Origin: Haplosporangium gracile
Lineage: Eukaryota > Mortierellomycota > Mortierellomycetes > Mortierellales > Mortierellaceae
DNA: 43,545 nucleotides
Assembly: GCA_015499985.1 (NCBI GenBank)
Contig: JAAAUF010000260.1
Span: 984 to 44,528, forward strand
Reading direction: 5' to 3'
Shown here: piece by piece, positions 21,905-35,000 of the stretch
Position numbering within the stretch: position 1 is the first letter of the stretch
Layout of the letters: each line of letters opens with the position of its first letter
Translations under genes and position numbers: made by a program
Notes under the pieces: generated by a model
Told to the model about the DNA's origin: nothing
What the model saw: the letters and a program-made list of their open reading frames with translations, nothing else
Database searches by the model: none

Positions 21905-23188
21905 GTTGTATGTGTTGTGCGGGAGAGAGAGGATAAAAGGGTGAAGATGAAGGGTGTGAGGAATGAAGAAAGGAATGGAAGAAGAAAAAGAAGAGGAAAG
22001 TTGCGATCAACCCAAGCTCATTTTATCAATTCGTTCATCGCCGAATTCACAGTCCTTTCCTCAGAGAAAGAGTCTAAGCCACTGTCCGATCTCTTGGTCT
22101 CGTCTCACTGATAAAAAAAATGTTGCCACGCAGCAAACGCCCCAGCGGTCTGGCTATCAGTCCCAGTGTAGGAGTAGAAACAATCAGGCATGTCAGCAAC
22201 TCAAAGGGAGCATTCGGTCCGAAGACGTAAAAGCCATGGGCTTCCCAAGCTCAACTCAGACTTGGCTCCAAGTAAACCTCCCCTTGAACGACTCACAATA
22301 CACCCAAACCTGGCAATCGGCGTCCCTCAAGGAGACTATAGGTCATAATCCGCCTATGTTTTGTGCCTATCTTTTACACGCACCCTCTCTTACGCGTTTA
22401 TAGGGTCAATTGACGATTAAAGCATTAGTATTCATGGCATCAGCCGCTTTCTACAGACGGCCGACTATCTGGTGTGACAACATGGCCCTCCCCCAAAAAA
22501 GGATACGCCTTCTGGTGTTCTGGACTCCGATGTTCACCTTGCCGTGTTTGTTTTCTTCTTTTTCGTTCTTTTCAACGGATCAGTCCAAGTGACGGTACAT
22601 GTCCGCATTAGTGTCGATCTACTACTCTGTCTATCTTTTTTTTTTCATGTCCGAGGACAGACACCAACCCAAGGGGTTTTTTCTTTTTCTTTTACCTCAT
22701 CGACGGTACAAGATGTACAGTTGGAAGTGAAAAAGAGATGGAGTGTTGCGGTCCGGAGGGGGCAGGGGGATAGTGGGTTCGTGTTGTTCCTGAGCAAGAG
22801 AAGGGCCCAGATCAAATCAGTGGCCATATTCCCCCATCAATCATCCCTCACCAACCTCCGTTCTTCCCTTATCAGATTTTTTTTTTTTAAGATTTGGCCT
22901 TGGCCTCTTTCAAGTACACGCACGAGTACGTTGTTTTTGATCTCCTTTTGATGTCCTTTTGCTATCCAACCTCCCCTCCCATTTCCTTTTTCTCCTCTTT
23001 CCCTCTTCTTCTCTCTCTTTTCCCCCTTTCCTTTCTTTTTTATTTTTCATTCTTTTGCTCCATCCCACCCAACAACAACCCCCGCACAAGATATCCCGGA
23101 CAAGCCATCAAGCAAGATATCAAACAAAAACCTATAGCCGATCACACAAGACAGCAACACAGATACTATACACACACGCTTAACGCGC
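21905..23188. other. Divergent intergenic region upstream of gpmI and the MFS gene
   Basis: About 1.28 kb separates two divergent start codons, so it should hold both promoters. It contains poly-T and CT-rich tracts (for example 22980–23050), common in fungal core promoters. No clear TATA box or gene is seen. Confidence 0.5.
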
Positions 23189-25860
23189 ATGCCGGCAAAA
23201 AGCACAACAAAAGGCGCCAGGCCAGCATCGGCTGTCGCCTCTTCCTTCGCCTCACCTGAATCGGTCCCCAAAGTCACCCGGATCGTCTTTACTGCCCTCC
23301 TCCTCGACATCCTCGCCTTTACTATCATCCTCCCCTTGTTCCCAAGACTCCTTCAATTTTACCGTGACAGTGAACATGGCGACCAGGTAACCCTTCTTTT
23401 CTCTCTCTCTCTCTCTCCCTGTCTTTCTCTTTTGTTGGTTGTTCTTATGCTGTCGTTTTTTTTTTTTTGTGAATTGCATGTTTCAAGGAAGTTACTGGAG
23501 AGAACACAGGAATGAGCTGAACAGGAATCAGGGAAACAGCTCCAGACGGAAAAAAAAAGAGTGAATGTAAATGCGAGCACCGGAATTCGTCCAACAGGAC
23601 TAACTCCCACACCTCGTCAAGAATCGCTTTTTTTTTCATACAAGTGTGTCCCTCCTTTGTGTCCTTTCCCCTTGTTGTTTCGTGTGTGTGACGGGAAGAA
23701 TCCAAAACGGGTAACAATGGACTCACACACGGACAAACTACCCACAGGGACAAAAATCAAATCCACTCGACAAAAAAAAATACGAGAGGGCGAGAGAGGG
23801 CAAGGCAGAGATCGCTTTTATATCCTCCGTCGGTGCATTTTCTCACACACTTTTTGTTCATAAAAACGGCAAATTACAAAAGGAAAAAGGAGGACAACAA
23901 GGAAGACAAACCGCAATCATCCAAACAAAGTTTAAAGAAAGAAAAACGAACGAAGCAGGCACCTTCTCTAACCTTCTCTCTTTCTCCTCTCTTCTCTCAA
24001 ATACATTACAATCAAATACCACCTAAAATTAGACATCATTGTTGGCATGGTCACTATCGAGACTGACAGAGTTCCAGTCTGCCATCGGACTCAACGATGC
24101 TAAAACCCCTTCCTCATCATCCATCAAACGGCCCCCCAAGATGGACATTGTCCTCCTCGGTGGTGCTCTTGGTTCCCTTTTCTCGATCCTCCAGTTCATT
24201 GCTTCCCCTATTATTGGAAAGTTGTCGGATATTCTTGGTCGTCGTCGCGTTCTTCTCATCTCCATGGTTAGTTTTCGCTTTTTTTTCTTTTTTTTTCTTT
24301 TTTTTTCTTTTTTTTTCTTCTTTTTATTCGTTCATTATGACTTTTTAGTGTTTTGAGTGTTTTGCGCTTCTGTAGTTTTGTGTTTTCTGGCTGTCATTTG
24401 TTGCCCTTTTTGACACACTCGCTCTTTGTTGATGACCGGAAATGAACTCACAAAACTTTGAAACGTGCATTAATTAACAATCATAACCTCCCTCCTACTC
24501 ACGTTCAAAATAGCTCGGAAATTTGATATCTTGTGCAGTATGGCTCTTCTCCTCAACCTTCGACCTCTTCGTCCTCTCCAGAATCATCGGGGGCCTTAGC
24601 GAAGGAAACGTTCAACTCTCCATCGCAATGATCTCTGACATTACCACCCCCGCCACCCGCTCCAAGGGTCTTGCCATGGTGGGCATTGCTTTTGCTATTG
24701 CTTTCACGGTTGGACCCGCGTTGGGCGCTTATTTTGCGAATAAGGATCTAGTCGCCGCGTTTCCGGGCTTGGCGCAGTATGGGTTGCATCCTTTCTCGGG
24801 ATCGGCACTTTTGGCGCTTGTGCTTTTGACGGTGGAGAGTTTGTACCTTTATGCTAGGTTGCCCGAGACTAATTCTGAGTCTTGGAGAGTTACTGTTCAA
24901 CAGACCGTTCAGCAGGAATCAGCCAATGACGCCTCCTCCTCCTCCTCTTCCTCTACCCCCTCTTCCTCTACCCCCTCGTCCACCACCAGCGGAGCGGCCA
25001 CCACTAAGTCGACCTCTACTTCCTCCTCCCCAACCTCGAATTTGGACCAGGAAAAGATCCAAGCACTGCAACAATCGTACCTCGCCCGTCTCTCATTCAC
25101 CCACTTTGCCCACCTCTTCCTCTTCTCCGGGATGGAATTCACACTCACCTTCCTCACTTTCCACCTCTTCGACTTCTCACACATGCAACAAGGCGCCCTT
25201 CTGGGATACATCGGGATCTTATCTTCTCTCCTCCAAGGCGGGTATGTCCGTCGTCGTGCTCATATCGTCGGCGAGAAACGTATGGTCCTCCAGGGGATGG
25301 TTGCAGCTGCACTTGGACTCGGATCAATCGCCCTTGTTTCGGGCGGTGGTGGAAGCGCTGCAACTACTTTGCTTGGAGGGAAATCCGTCCTCCCCGGATA
25401 TGTAATTGAGGCGATCTCGTGGCTGGATACCCAGGAATGGTCCAGGAAGACACGCATGTGGGGCTTGTATGCTGGCGCGACAGGGTTGGCGGTCACAAGC
25501 GCAACCGTCGTCAACTGTCTCACATCCCTCGCAAGTCTCGTCTGCGACATGGGTTCCAACGACTCCCTCCCCTCCCTCTCCTCCTCCTCCTCCACCGCTA
25601 CTGCCACCAAAAAACAACCGATCGGGAAGGGCCTGGCACTTGGAAGATTCCGCTCCTGGGGTCAACTGGGTCGTGCCGCGGGACCCATTGCAGCCTGCAG
25701 TTTGTATTGGCGCGTCGGGCCATTGGTCTGCTATGGTGCTGCTTCTGCGGCCGTCTTTGCGATCGCCTTCCTTGCCAGTAGGATTTTACCTGAGGTGCGC
25801 AAACTGCCCATCCGCACCCGTGCCGCCGCTTCTGCTACTTCTGGCAAGAAGAGCCAGTAA
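23189..25860 (+). CDS. Major facilitator superfamily transporter, MFSD10/TETRAN-like
   Basis: Exons 23189–23386, 24033–24266 and 24514–25860 are all in phase 0 and give 592 residues. The first helix reads VFTALLLDILAFTIILPLFP, and exon 2 has LLGGALGSLFSILQFIASP followed by GKLSDILGRRRVLL, the MFS motif A in the loop between helices 2 and 3. Exon 3 contains SRIIGGLSEGNVQLSIAMIS and FTVGPALGAYF. These blocks are those of the MFSD10 (tetracycline-transporter-like, organic anion) group. About 12 membrane segments are likely. Two low-complexity insertions, a Ser/Thr/Pro loop at about residues 280–315 between the two halves and a Ser-rich loop at about 500–515, make it longer than the usual ~430–460. 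Substrate is unknown. Intron 1 is long (646 bases), and intron 2 contains T9C-type repeats. Confidence 0.87.
24280..24330 (+). repeat. T-rich repeat (T8-9 C units) inside MFS intron 2
   Basis: Four to five tandem units of a T run followed by C, lying between the donor at 24267 and the acceptor before 24514. Confidence 0.8.
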
Positions 25861-25911
25861 ATAATACACAAACACTCGCTATTTTCTCTTATCGCATAAA
25901 TGTTCAGCATA

Positions 25912-25917
25912 AATAAA
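25912..25917 (+). terminator. Possible polyadenylation signal of the MFS gene
   Basis: AATAAA lies about 52 bases after the transporter stop codon, in the 181-base spacer before the convergent BRCT gene. Confidence 0.4.
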
Positions 25918-26041
25918 CACAGCATAGATATCTCCCGTGTATTTTCAACCCTTTTCTATGAAAAGAAATGCTTCTACATGTGAGTACTGGAAAATGACAA
26001 GAACCTGTTCGCTGTTGGGCGCCATAAATGGAAAGGTACTA

Positions 26042-29000
26042 TTAGGCGAGGGCATGAGTCCGACCAAGGTCCAACTTCTGCCTTAAGATCCCAAAGATAA
26101 TCAACTCGTGTGAGTAGACCTGCGCTCCGGCATCTAAGATAGGACCCCACATATCCTTATCGTCCTCACACGACACCACCGCCAAAATCTCATTATCCTC
26201 CTCCTCATCCTCTTCCTCATCATCATTCTCCTCCTGCTTCTTCTTCCTGTTCTTAGAACCCCTAGTCGTGACATCCTTCTTGAGTGCAGCTTCCTTGCGC
26301 AGGTTACTTTTGACGATCCGGTCTTTCAAAAATCCAAGTCCTGTCTGCAATAATGCAGTCGCCTTGCCACCACCAGCCTCAACGAGAAGCTTAAGCGCCG
26401 CCAGTTTGGGCACCGTCGAGGGCGAGATGTAGACCACACAGTCTTCAAAGACTTTCTTCTCCTGCGCACGTTCCAGGGACTCGGACAAGTTCATATCAAA
26501 CTTGGCCTCGTTCTCTGGATCCTTGATCTGATAGTCGTTCTCGTCTATAGTCACGTGAAAAAACCCATACCAAATTAATAACCTGCTGAGAAAAAGAAAA
26601 CACGGTTAACGCAAAACAACGAAAGGTAACATACCAAGAATAGCGTTGGCATCAATGCAGGCTTGGAGCCAGTCCTCGTGGACAATGATTTTGCCCTGGG
26701 CCAAGGCCGTCAAGAACTTCTCCGTACGACCAACACTCTTGGCCACCAAGTGCGTACATTGATCCACCGCCGTCGTAGACACAATCCCGAGCGCCTTGAG
26801 GGCCTTGACCTGCTTAGCACTGGGCTCCTTGGTAAGTCCCGTTGAGATGTAGCGCGCATGCTTGAACTTTGATACCGGTACTGGTGTCGTCGTCGCCTCA
26901 GAGGTTTCGGCAGCGGTGGAGGTTGACTCGGCGGGGGCAACAGAAGCTTCCCTCTCCTTGTCGGCCTTGATCACCTTTCTGGTCCTCTTGACCGGCGTCT
27001 TCAGACCAGTAGCAACAGCATTCTCGCTTTCGTTTCCAGTGTCCTCCTGACTCTTGACAGGTGTGCTGGGGCCCTCGACAGTGCCCATACTAACGCGTTT
27101 CCGCTTGACCGGGGATGTGGGGGGTTTCCTGGGATTTGGCAGCGTATCTGCCTCGTCAGCATCAACATCCATAGAGTCATCAGCATCCCGGTCATCAATC
27201 GGAGCAGTCTTGCCTCGCTTCTTCTTTCGCTTCTCGTCCCGCAGTTCTTCCTGGAAGTCGTTCATGTCGGGAACAATCTGCTGAAGCGCTTTGGTGGCCT
27301 CAAGAGCAGCGCCACGCCTTCTCGATACGACACGAACTCCTCCTGGGCTGTGACTTCCTGGCATTGCCGAATCGTTGCCCGCGTGACTGCTCGACGATGA
27401 GGAAGCTTCCTGTGCTGCAACACTGGCCGACCTGGAGCCACGTCTAGGAGTAGCTTTGCGCGGTGAAGGAGTTGACTGACGAGTTTCGACGTCATCCATG
27501 GCTGAGGGTCCTGCTGAGCTCTGTCGGCTGGCACGAGTCACGGCTTTAGGTTTCTCCCGCCCAGGCTGCTCGGGTTGTTCAGGCTGCTCTGGTTGCTCAG
27601 GGTGGTGCTCGACATCGTCTGTCGCCATATCTTCCAACAACAATCCTGTGGCTGTAATAGGGTCAACATTTGACGGAGCGGTCTCCTCTCCTGCCTCATC
27701 CGTATCAGGCTGCGTGATAACTTCCTCATAAACGTCGGGAGAAGTCCACTCCTCGATTAAATCGGGTGAAAGTCCTGCACCAAAAACTTCTGTCAGCTGA
27801 CTGTTGAGCGGAAACAGGCCATAACGGGGCTTGGTCTCACTCTGCATGCACCAGCTCAGATAACAATCCTCTAACCAAAAATGATTGACTACTTTGACGT
27901 TCCATTCGTTGCCCTTCGCATACTTCTCTCCCGAAGCGCTATTACACAGTAACACAAGTCTGTGGTTAGTATATGAGCGAAATAACGTTCTCATGCAACA
28001 ATTAAACTAAGACAAAAAGACTTACTCTCCGCAGATGATATGGGTGGTGGGCTGGGCATGAGTTTTACTTGCCAGTTCCGGCTTATAGGTGGCTCCTGTA
28101 GCAATAATCATGCGCTTGAGATACTCGCGAATCGGACCATTGTAATTGGAGACAGTCATGACCAAAGATGACATACCAGGGATGTAACCATTGGGGATGG
28201 GGTAGTGAAGGAGCGACGCCGTGGGTGACGGCATGGCTCCAGTGCGCAAAACATGATACATCCAATCCAGAGAAGCAACAATCTTCCCGTCATTCGATGC
28301 CTATGTTTCCGACATAGAAATATACGTGTTATAGTTTGTAGAACAAACAGAGATGCTGGTTGTGACGCGTCTCACATTCAATATCAGAGAGTTGGCTTAC
28401 CTCAAAGTAAAGATCTCCGTCACGGACACGACAGATGACAATATCAACCATGTCGTTTGCGTATTCGTTTACAAGGAATCCTCCTGCCTGAGCAATTCTT
28501 TCAGAGAACTTTTGTAAATTTTCCGGAAGGATCGGTAGGTCGGCTTCCATGAAGATGTGCTTGTCCTGTAAAAACTTGTCCTGGTTCTCGTTTGGCGAGT
28601 TGAGAAAGTTCACTACTGACTTGACAGAGTTGGCGAAAAGCTGAGGCGTAGGAGCTGGTGTTGGCTTCGGGTACATCTCATAGTCGATCTCCTGCATGGG
28701 CGGCTCTGGGTACACGTACATTGTCTAGAAATACAACGAGTAATTAATTAATAACATCCAGTATTACTTCAGGCCAAACATAATCACCTATCAATCAACA
28801 TGAAATGGGCGAACCGAACATACCTCAGGAATATGGCACCTGGCATTGCAGCAGGTCTGAAACCAATGTGGCATTACAACCTTGATGTTCATCTCTGGGT
28901 GTGCCATCACAAACTCGTACTTTGCCTATCAATTCCCCCAACGAGAGGTGACTGTAAGTCTTAGTAACTTGGTTTCTTGGTCCTGTTTTCCTGCTACAGT

Positions 29001-30309
29001 ATTACATTTCCAACTGATTGGCGCATATTTACTTACCCCTGATGGCGCGAGGGCAATCAAATGTGTCACGTTGCTGTTGAGCGTAGTCGAAAAGGATCCG
29101 CCATAAGAGTCCAGTGCGTCACAAATGACTTGGCGGTCGTAGTCCGGCAACTATAGCCAGAGCAAATATATGATCAAGGGAGCGTGAGCTTGAGCGTGAA
29201 AAAACACGTTATCGTATCGGCAGAGGCAAAAGGATGAGTGAGGGTTGCAAAACTTACCCCTGTAGTCGTCATGCACAAGCCTGAAAAAATCATCCTTGGG
29301 TCGGCAGAGAAGGCGTATGGACTAGTGTAAATCAGGGATGTGACAACATGGTTAGATGACTGTCGCAAGGCTGTTGACAGCGAGGTACTTCATTCGTCGC
29401 CATAGATGAGCATAACTTACTCCTGTACAATGTCTGTTTTTATTGACCGCCTGACCCACTCAGGCTACGTGATAATAAAGAAAGCACGATGCAACAGTCA
29501 GAAAAGAAAAGGTTTTAGTGGCAAGGCGCTTCAACTCGCCGCAGTAACAGGTAAACTGTACAAAACAAAGCAAGGGGACCAAGAGAACACATGGCAATAC
29601 GTACTGTGACGATATGGATCCCGCGTGCGACGGCATGTTTGTAATCCGGGATATCCAAGTTCTCTGAAATAATGTGTGTAGTTGGTAATGCGATTGTTTC
29701 CCATGCGATCTCACTAGTGCTAGCGGACGTCCGTGTTTTCATCGCTCCATGTTCACACAACGCTGCTTCGAGCTATGGGGACAAAAGATACAAAACAAAC
29801 AAACAAACAAAAAATGCGGCGTGAGAAGGAAGAGCTCGAAAGTTCGCTCGTTCGGCTGGTCAAAATAATTCCAGAAAATGGTGGCAAAGAACACCAATCC
29901 AGCTTGTCCCTCTGTCCCCTTCAGCACTGACAAAAACAACCGAACAACATAGCTCAAAAAGATCATTTTTTAGTACCTCATCAGCCAAGGCCCTCGAAAG
30001 GAAGGGACTGAGGTAGAAGACGACGTTCTGGAAGAGAAGGTCGACAACCATGTCCTGCTCATGAGTGTCCTCTTCCCCCTGCTGCTCTTGCTCTCCTTCC
30101 TCACCCTCAACCTCATCGACACCATCCTCAAAGTCGTGGTGTTCCTCGTCTCCGTCAAAGTTGGACGTGGGTGTGAGGGGGCCAGGTGAGCCGGGATTGT
30201 GTTGGACGACGGACATTGGTGTGTCTTCGTGCTCTGGAGCTGGAACTGAGAGTGTGGGCTGCTGTTGCTCGTCGTCGTTGATGATGCTGTTTCCTCCTGA
30301 GTGTGACAT
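26042..30309 (-). CDS. Multi-BRCT DNA damage scaffold, Rtt107/Brc1-like
   Basis: Ten exons keep phase: 30309–29977, 29772–29605, 29464–29421, 29321–29258, 29150–29037, 28925–28824, 28724–28401, 28300–28026, 27938–26635, 26544–26042; total 1076 residues, matching the ~1070 of yeast Rtt107. These proteins scaffold Smc5/6 and Slx4 complexes at stalled replication forks. After an acidic N terminus (VEGEEGEQEQQGEED), tandem BRCT domains follow: LFQNVVFYLSPFLSRALADE to GIHIVTPEWVRRSI (1), MIFSGLCMTTTG to MPHWFQTC (2), HIFMEADLPILPENLQKFSE to VASLDWMYHVLRTG (3), and MTVSNYNGPIREYLKRM to NHFWLEDCYLSWC (4). A ~300-residue Ser/Pro-rich linker with basic patches (KRKRVS, KRTRKVIK) and a PEQ tandem repeat separates them from a C-terminal BRCT pair (HARYISTGLTKE ... 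HEDWLQAC, then CVVYISPSTVP), the part that binds phosphorylated H2A in relatives. An acidic EEEDEEEDNE insertion interrupts the last domain. Orthology is by domain order. Confidence 0.88.
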
Positions 30310-30331
30310 TAGCTAAAAGAGCGAAGTGTGT

Positions 30332-30412
30332 ATGTATATATGTGTGTGTTGTGTGCCGCCGGATGTGAAGGTATGAATGAAAGTGTATGTGTATGCGTGT
30401 GTGTGTATGTTT
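30332..30412. repeat. TG/TATG microsatellite upstream of the BRCT gene
   Basis: Interrupted TG and TATG dinucleotide-type repeats lie 25–100 bases upstream of the BRCT gene start codon (minus strand), in its probable 5' leader or promoter. Confidence 0.75.
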
Positions 30413-30879
30413 AGGAGTGAGATCAAGACGAAAGAATGCGCGCCAAGAGAGAGCATTCACGACAAAAAATACGTTCGTTTGACGTGTGAGCTCGCTCGAA
30501 CCTCCCCAAACCAAGGGATAATAGTGACTGTTTGCCACCAAAAACAACAAACAATCAAATTACACATAATACACCAGCCGGTTGTTCAGCCTATGCTCTG
30601 CTCTTGTGCACCTTGTCCAATGCAACCCTTGTCTCACCCTCCGCTGTCCAACTCCATACATAATTAAACCTCTTCTATCTCTCACAAAAATGCATCAACA
30701 AGTCGGCAATGATTCAGACTATTATATATGGACTGTGCTCAAAAGTGAGAAAAAGTCGACCTACAACCGCAACGACCCCCACTCAGACTGACCGCCCTCA
30801 ATCGACCTATACCCGTAAGTTGCTACCTCACTTGCCCCAGACAATCAGTCATCCATAACCGAAACGCATACTCGTCCTT

Positions 30880-32080
30880 CTCTTTGAGCATAAATTCATA
30901 TTTACTTAACCAACGAAATGCATCTCTTCCAGCTTGATCAACTGACTCAAGTGACGAGGAACCTGCTCCTGCTATCTCCCGCTGAGTCAGCAATGGATCG
31001 ACGCTTGGAGATACCTGCTACATTTGTGCCACCAACAGAACGGTGAAGGCGGATACGGTGTCGTATTGTTGGTAGGCTGCTGAAAGGACATCATCGTCCT
31101 TGATACGAAAAAAGTGTCATCCGCGGGAACTCGAGTGAATTCCATCAGGTTAGCTTGAATCGAAAAAAGTCAGGAAATAATCTCAGGTTGGACATTGATC
31201 GAGTACTTGAAGGATAGTCGTCGAACAGGGGCGAGGACACTCGTTAAAAGTCCGAAGTGATCCAGTGAATCGGATTTCTCGCAACGTGCTCTGCATCCGT
31301 GACTCAAAACAACCCTCCATCCGCAGGCGAAGGCGAGTGACAGACAAAAAGTTCATGTCGAGTCGTCGAGATGAAAAAACAACAGCCTGTGACTGAGTTC
31401 TTGAACTAGTCGAAAGAACGAGTGTCGATGCTCTTCACCAAGACAAAACAGCAGGAACTTGCGAGGCGAGGACACTGCTGAGGCACTATTGCAGCAACCG
31501 CAGGAAACACGCCGTTGAGGTAGTAGATTGGAGGAAGGACAAATGTTTCCACCTGTGGACACTGTGCAAGAACGGAAGGGAGCCATTTGTGCCTCTGGAT
31601 ATTCAACCGAGGACAGATACTCAGACTCTGGTTCCGCGTACCTCGTTCACCACCTTCCTCCCTCGGTCGGAATACTTGTTGCGACTCACAGTCCCTAGGA
31701 AAGAACAACTCGATCGACACTACCTCCACATCCGGACAACGGTCCATCACCAACTCGATCGCGCTCGGTTGAGACATGCCCGTGAGCACAATTCCTCTGC
31801 AGCTCCACAGCTTAGGGTTTATATTGAGGAGCTTGACCCACGTCTCAACAATCACTTCACCACTGTACCGCCAGTCCTGCTCCTTGCACACTCTAGGCTC
31901 CACCGGAGGTGAACTCTCATCCCAAAAATAATGGACCTCCCTTGCCGCTGCTGGCGGAGCTATACACAGACCTGTCAGGCCTCCAAAAACTCCCAGGCGA
32001 TGAGGTCGAGAGGTCGACTATATCGGAGATGTTGATGGGGTGATAAGGCAGTGGTAGCGAGTAGTGTTGTGTTCATGGTC
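30880..32080 (-). pseudogene. Decayed F-box/LRR-like gene fragment
   Basis: The best-preserved part, minus strand about 31990–31406, reads ...REVHYFWDESSPPVE, then LLNINPKLWSCRGIVLTGMS, AIELVMDRCPDVEVVSIEL and VLAQCPQVETFVLPPI. This leucine-rich spacing parallels the F-box gene at 40583 (LIDRNPGLKSVRIDL, EMMLDHCPHILSLSATF, VLRRCPDLQTLMLPSV). Further downstream, other frames give SVTRLRLRMEGCFESRMQST, TTILQVLDQCPT and HLSQLIKLEEMHFV, which look like the C-terminal part but are broken by stops and frame changes. No F-box is convincing upstream, though a frame opening at 32076 on the same strand could be a remnant. Members of this family are numerous in Mortierella genomes. Exact ends are uncertain. 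Confidence 0.55.
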
Positions 32081-35000
32081 AATTTTGTAGGTGACGATGA
32101 CTTTTTTGCCCTGGTGTTCTCGTCGTTAATAGGAAGGCAGTGGGCGTGGATATGAAGCAAGCAATGATAGATGAGGATGTGATGTATCGAGTGCTCTCTC
32201 ATATGCTGTGTGGAAATGGTGGGGATGATTATACAGAAGAGGGCCAGGGGTTTGTCTAGGGAATAGAGAGAGGGAAAACTTAGACTCCTCTTTTTTCTAT
32301 CGTTATTGTTCCTCGCGTTTTCTTCTCTCTAGATCAATTCAAGCAAATTGGACCAATAAAAAAACGCCGATGACATCAGAGCCATAACCATCATCCCCTC
32401 CGTTCAAAGACCCTCAAAAAAAAACAATACAAAAACTTATTCCCAATTAGGCCTTCTCCGAACAAGTGTGTCAAAAAAGTGAGAGCGGTACCCCGGAACT
32501 GAGAAGGGGAAGGGGCCAGCCTTGCTTGTCCATGAGGACACATTTGCCCGCACTTTGTTTCGCTTCAAAAATTGTAGAGGGAGATGGCTTGGATTGATGG
32601 GACCTGAAAGGCGAAATGCGACCAATGGCTGGTGTCCGTTGATCTGATCAGTGATTTATCTTGATCTACGGGCAATCGCGTAATGTAGGTGGGGTTCGGA
32701 GAAGACCTAGGAAAGTAACAAGCAAGGGGAAGAAAAGGATTGAAAGGAAAGGTTCACACGGTTAAGACACAAAAAAAACAGCGGGGCTTTCACCATCCTT
32801 CCCGGTACTTTGTCTACCTTACGGCTACCTTTCCTTTCTCCTTTTCCTTCGACCACCAATTCTCCTTATGGGCAAAGAAAAACAATCCTCTTTGATTTCC
32901 ACCTGCCCGCATTGTTGGCCCTTTTAGCAACTACTCCTCCTTCCTCTTTTGTTGTCTTACTTATCTTCCACAACGATCGCTTCAAAGTTACTTTCTCCAC
33001 AACTTCCCGAAGTTTGCTTACAGAAGCGATTTGTTTTTTGCGTACTCTCTTCGCTTTCTCCCCCGCAATCTGTCAAGGCTGTTATGCATAGTCATTACTC
33101 TGATTCAGAGAATCTAATCAACTCATCTTCATCGTAGATTAGTTTTCCCTCTCTCGTTTTCCCTTCATCAGTTAGGTCTGGAAGACAACCCCGAAGCATA
33201 GACAACTTTAGATTCGTAGTTTTCCCAAGACGACCGCGAGAGTAGGGAAAGGTAGCCTGGATCGGCGATAGTTTGATATTTTCCACGCAAGATAACGCCA
33301 ACCATGTTAACATTTTGTTGGGGTCCCTCGTTCACGAAAAGAAAAAGTAAGTATATACTTTCGGAAACGGCGCTAGGTCAAAGAGTAACGAGAAATAAAA
33401 AAAGTCGGAAAAGAAGGGAAAAGGAACGGAAATGATGCCTAAGACGGCTTTATTTTCTCACTTCAAATAATTGTGTTATTGTTGTTGGTCGCACAAAAAC
33501 ACTTCTGAAGAGAAAAAGGCGTTGAAGAAAAAAACACACAGACCAATTTTATTTTCCTTTGGGGTAAGAAAACAGAACCAGCTTTGTTCTCACAGACACA
33601 AACAGTGATGTGGAGGAGAAAAGAGAGAGAGAGGGAAAAGTTGAGCGCCCATTTTCCCTCTTGGCTTCTTTGGCCTTCTAAAGAACAAAAACAACAATCG
33701 ATCGTTTTCTAGGTACTGTACATTGCACTAGGCGTTCATATTGAAAGTCAGCTTCTGGACAATGGGGGAGGATAGGAGTTACGCCAAAAAGCAGACAAGA
33801 AGGCGGAGGCGCAGGCCTGGCCCACTCTAATATTCTTTTCCACAATGGTGGGGAAGCATTAATGGGAAACCCCCATTGTTCAATGACAATAGCCAACGAG
33901 AGTCAGGGGTGCCTTGTTCGAAGAGATGCGGAAGAATAAGGAACAAACGAACATGAAGATGAAAACGAATGCGTAAAAAGAAAGGGGGATGTGATTTTTT
34001 CACATTTTGCGGTGCATGCTTGAGTTGATTGGTTGTCATTTACCACTTTGCTGTCAAACGCTTCTTCGTTTTGTTTTTCGCGATGCCTTTGCCCATCGAT
34101 CAACAAACGAAGACAAAATAAGAACGCAAACAAAAGTCGAGTTCAAACTCACTCCCCCATGTCAAACCAGGAAGGAACCAACGAAAATGCAAACGTTGAA
34201 AACGAGAATTACAAAACCAAAAAAAAAAATAGCAACACATCAACCAAAGCACTGAGTGCATGGTGCCACAGCAACCAATTATCCATGCTCTGGCTCGGGC
34301 CACCTCTCTCTTTTCCCCTTCCTTTCCCTTTCCTCCTTTACCCCTTCTTCTCGACACTCCCTTTCTACCTGTCCAAGTGTTTCCCGATTCCTTCCTTGCT
34401 TCCTTAATTCTATTCATCAACTAAGAGAGAGTCGGAAGTTGTGCTTGTCCAGCCCAATTGTGTTTCTGGATGATTCCATTCATGGTCTGTTCTTGATGTA
34501 TCTAAGATGAGGTCTCTCCTTCCTCAAAGAGTGATGGTTTGTAGAAGTGAACCATTGGTAACAAACGAGACGAATGGATGCTGTTGTACGAGAAGTGCGA
34601 CATTGGGCTGAGATTTTCATTTCTTTTTTTCGAAGTCCTACTCTAAATTACTCTACCATGAAGACAAAACAGCAAAAACAAAATAACGCAAACAAATAAA
34701 GCATCGGCCATGAAACCACCCTATTTCTAGGCGAACGTGTGTTCAGTTTCAATCGAATCCACCCTTTGGCTCACATGCATTGTATGCTAAGGAAGCGAAG
34801 GACATGTAAGAGAATAAAAATTTATTCACGCACCTTACATGAGGGCGGGGAGAGACGGAATATTGAGCAACCGGAGTATTCCCTTATGAGGTCCTTTCTT
34901 TACAAACCACTCTAAATTTTTTTGACATATGTCACCTTTTTTTTTTTTTTTGTTGCAACCAGAAGGGCGCGTGGGGATGGATGGATGAGGTCTTTTTTTC

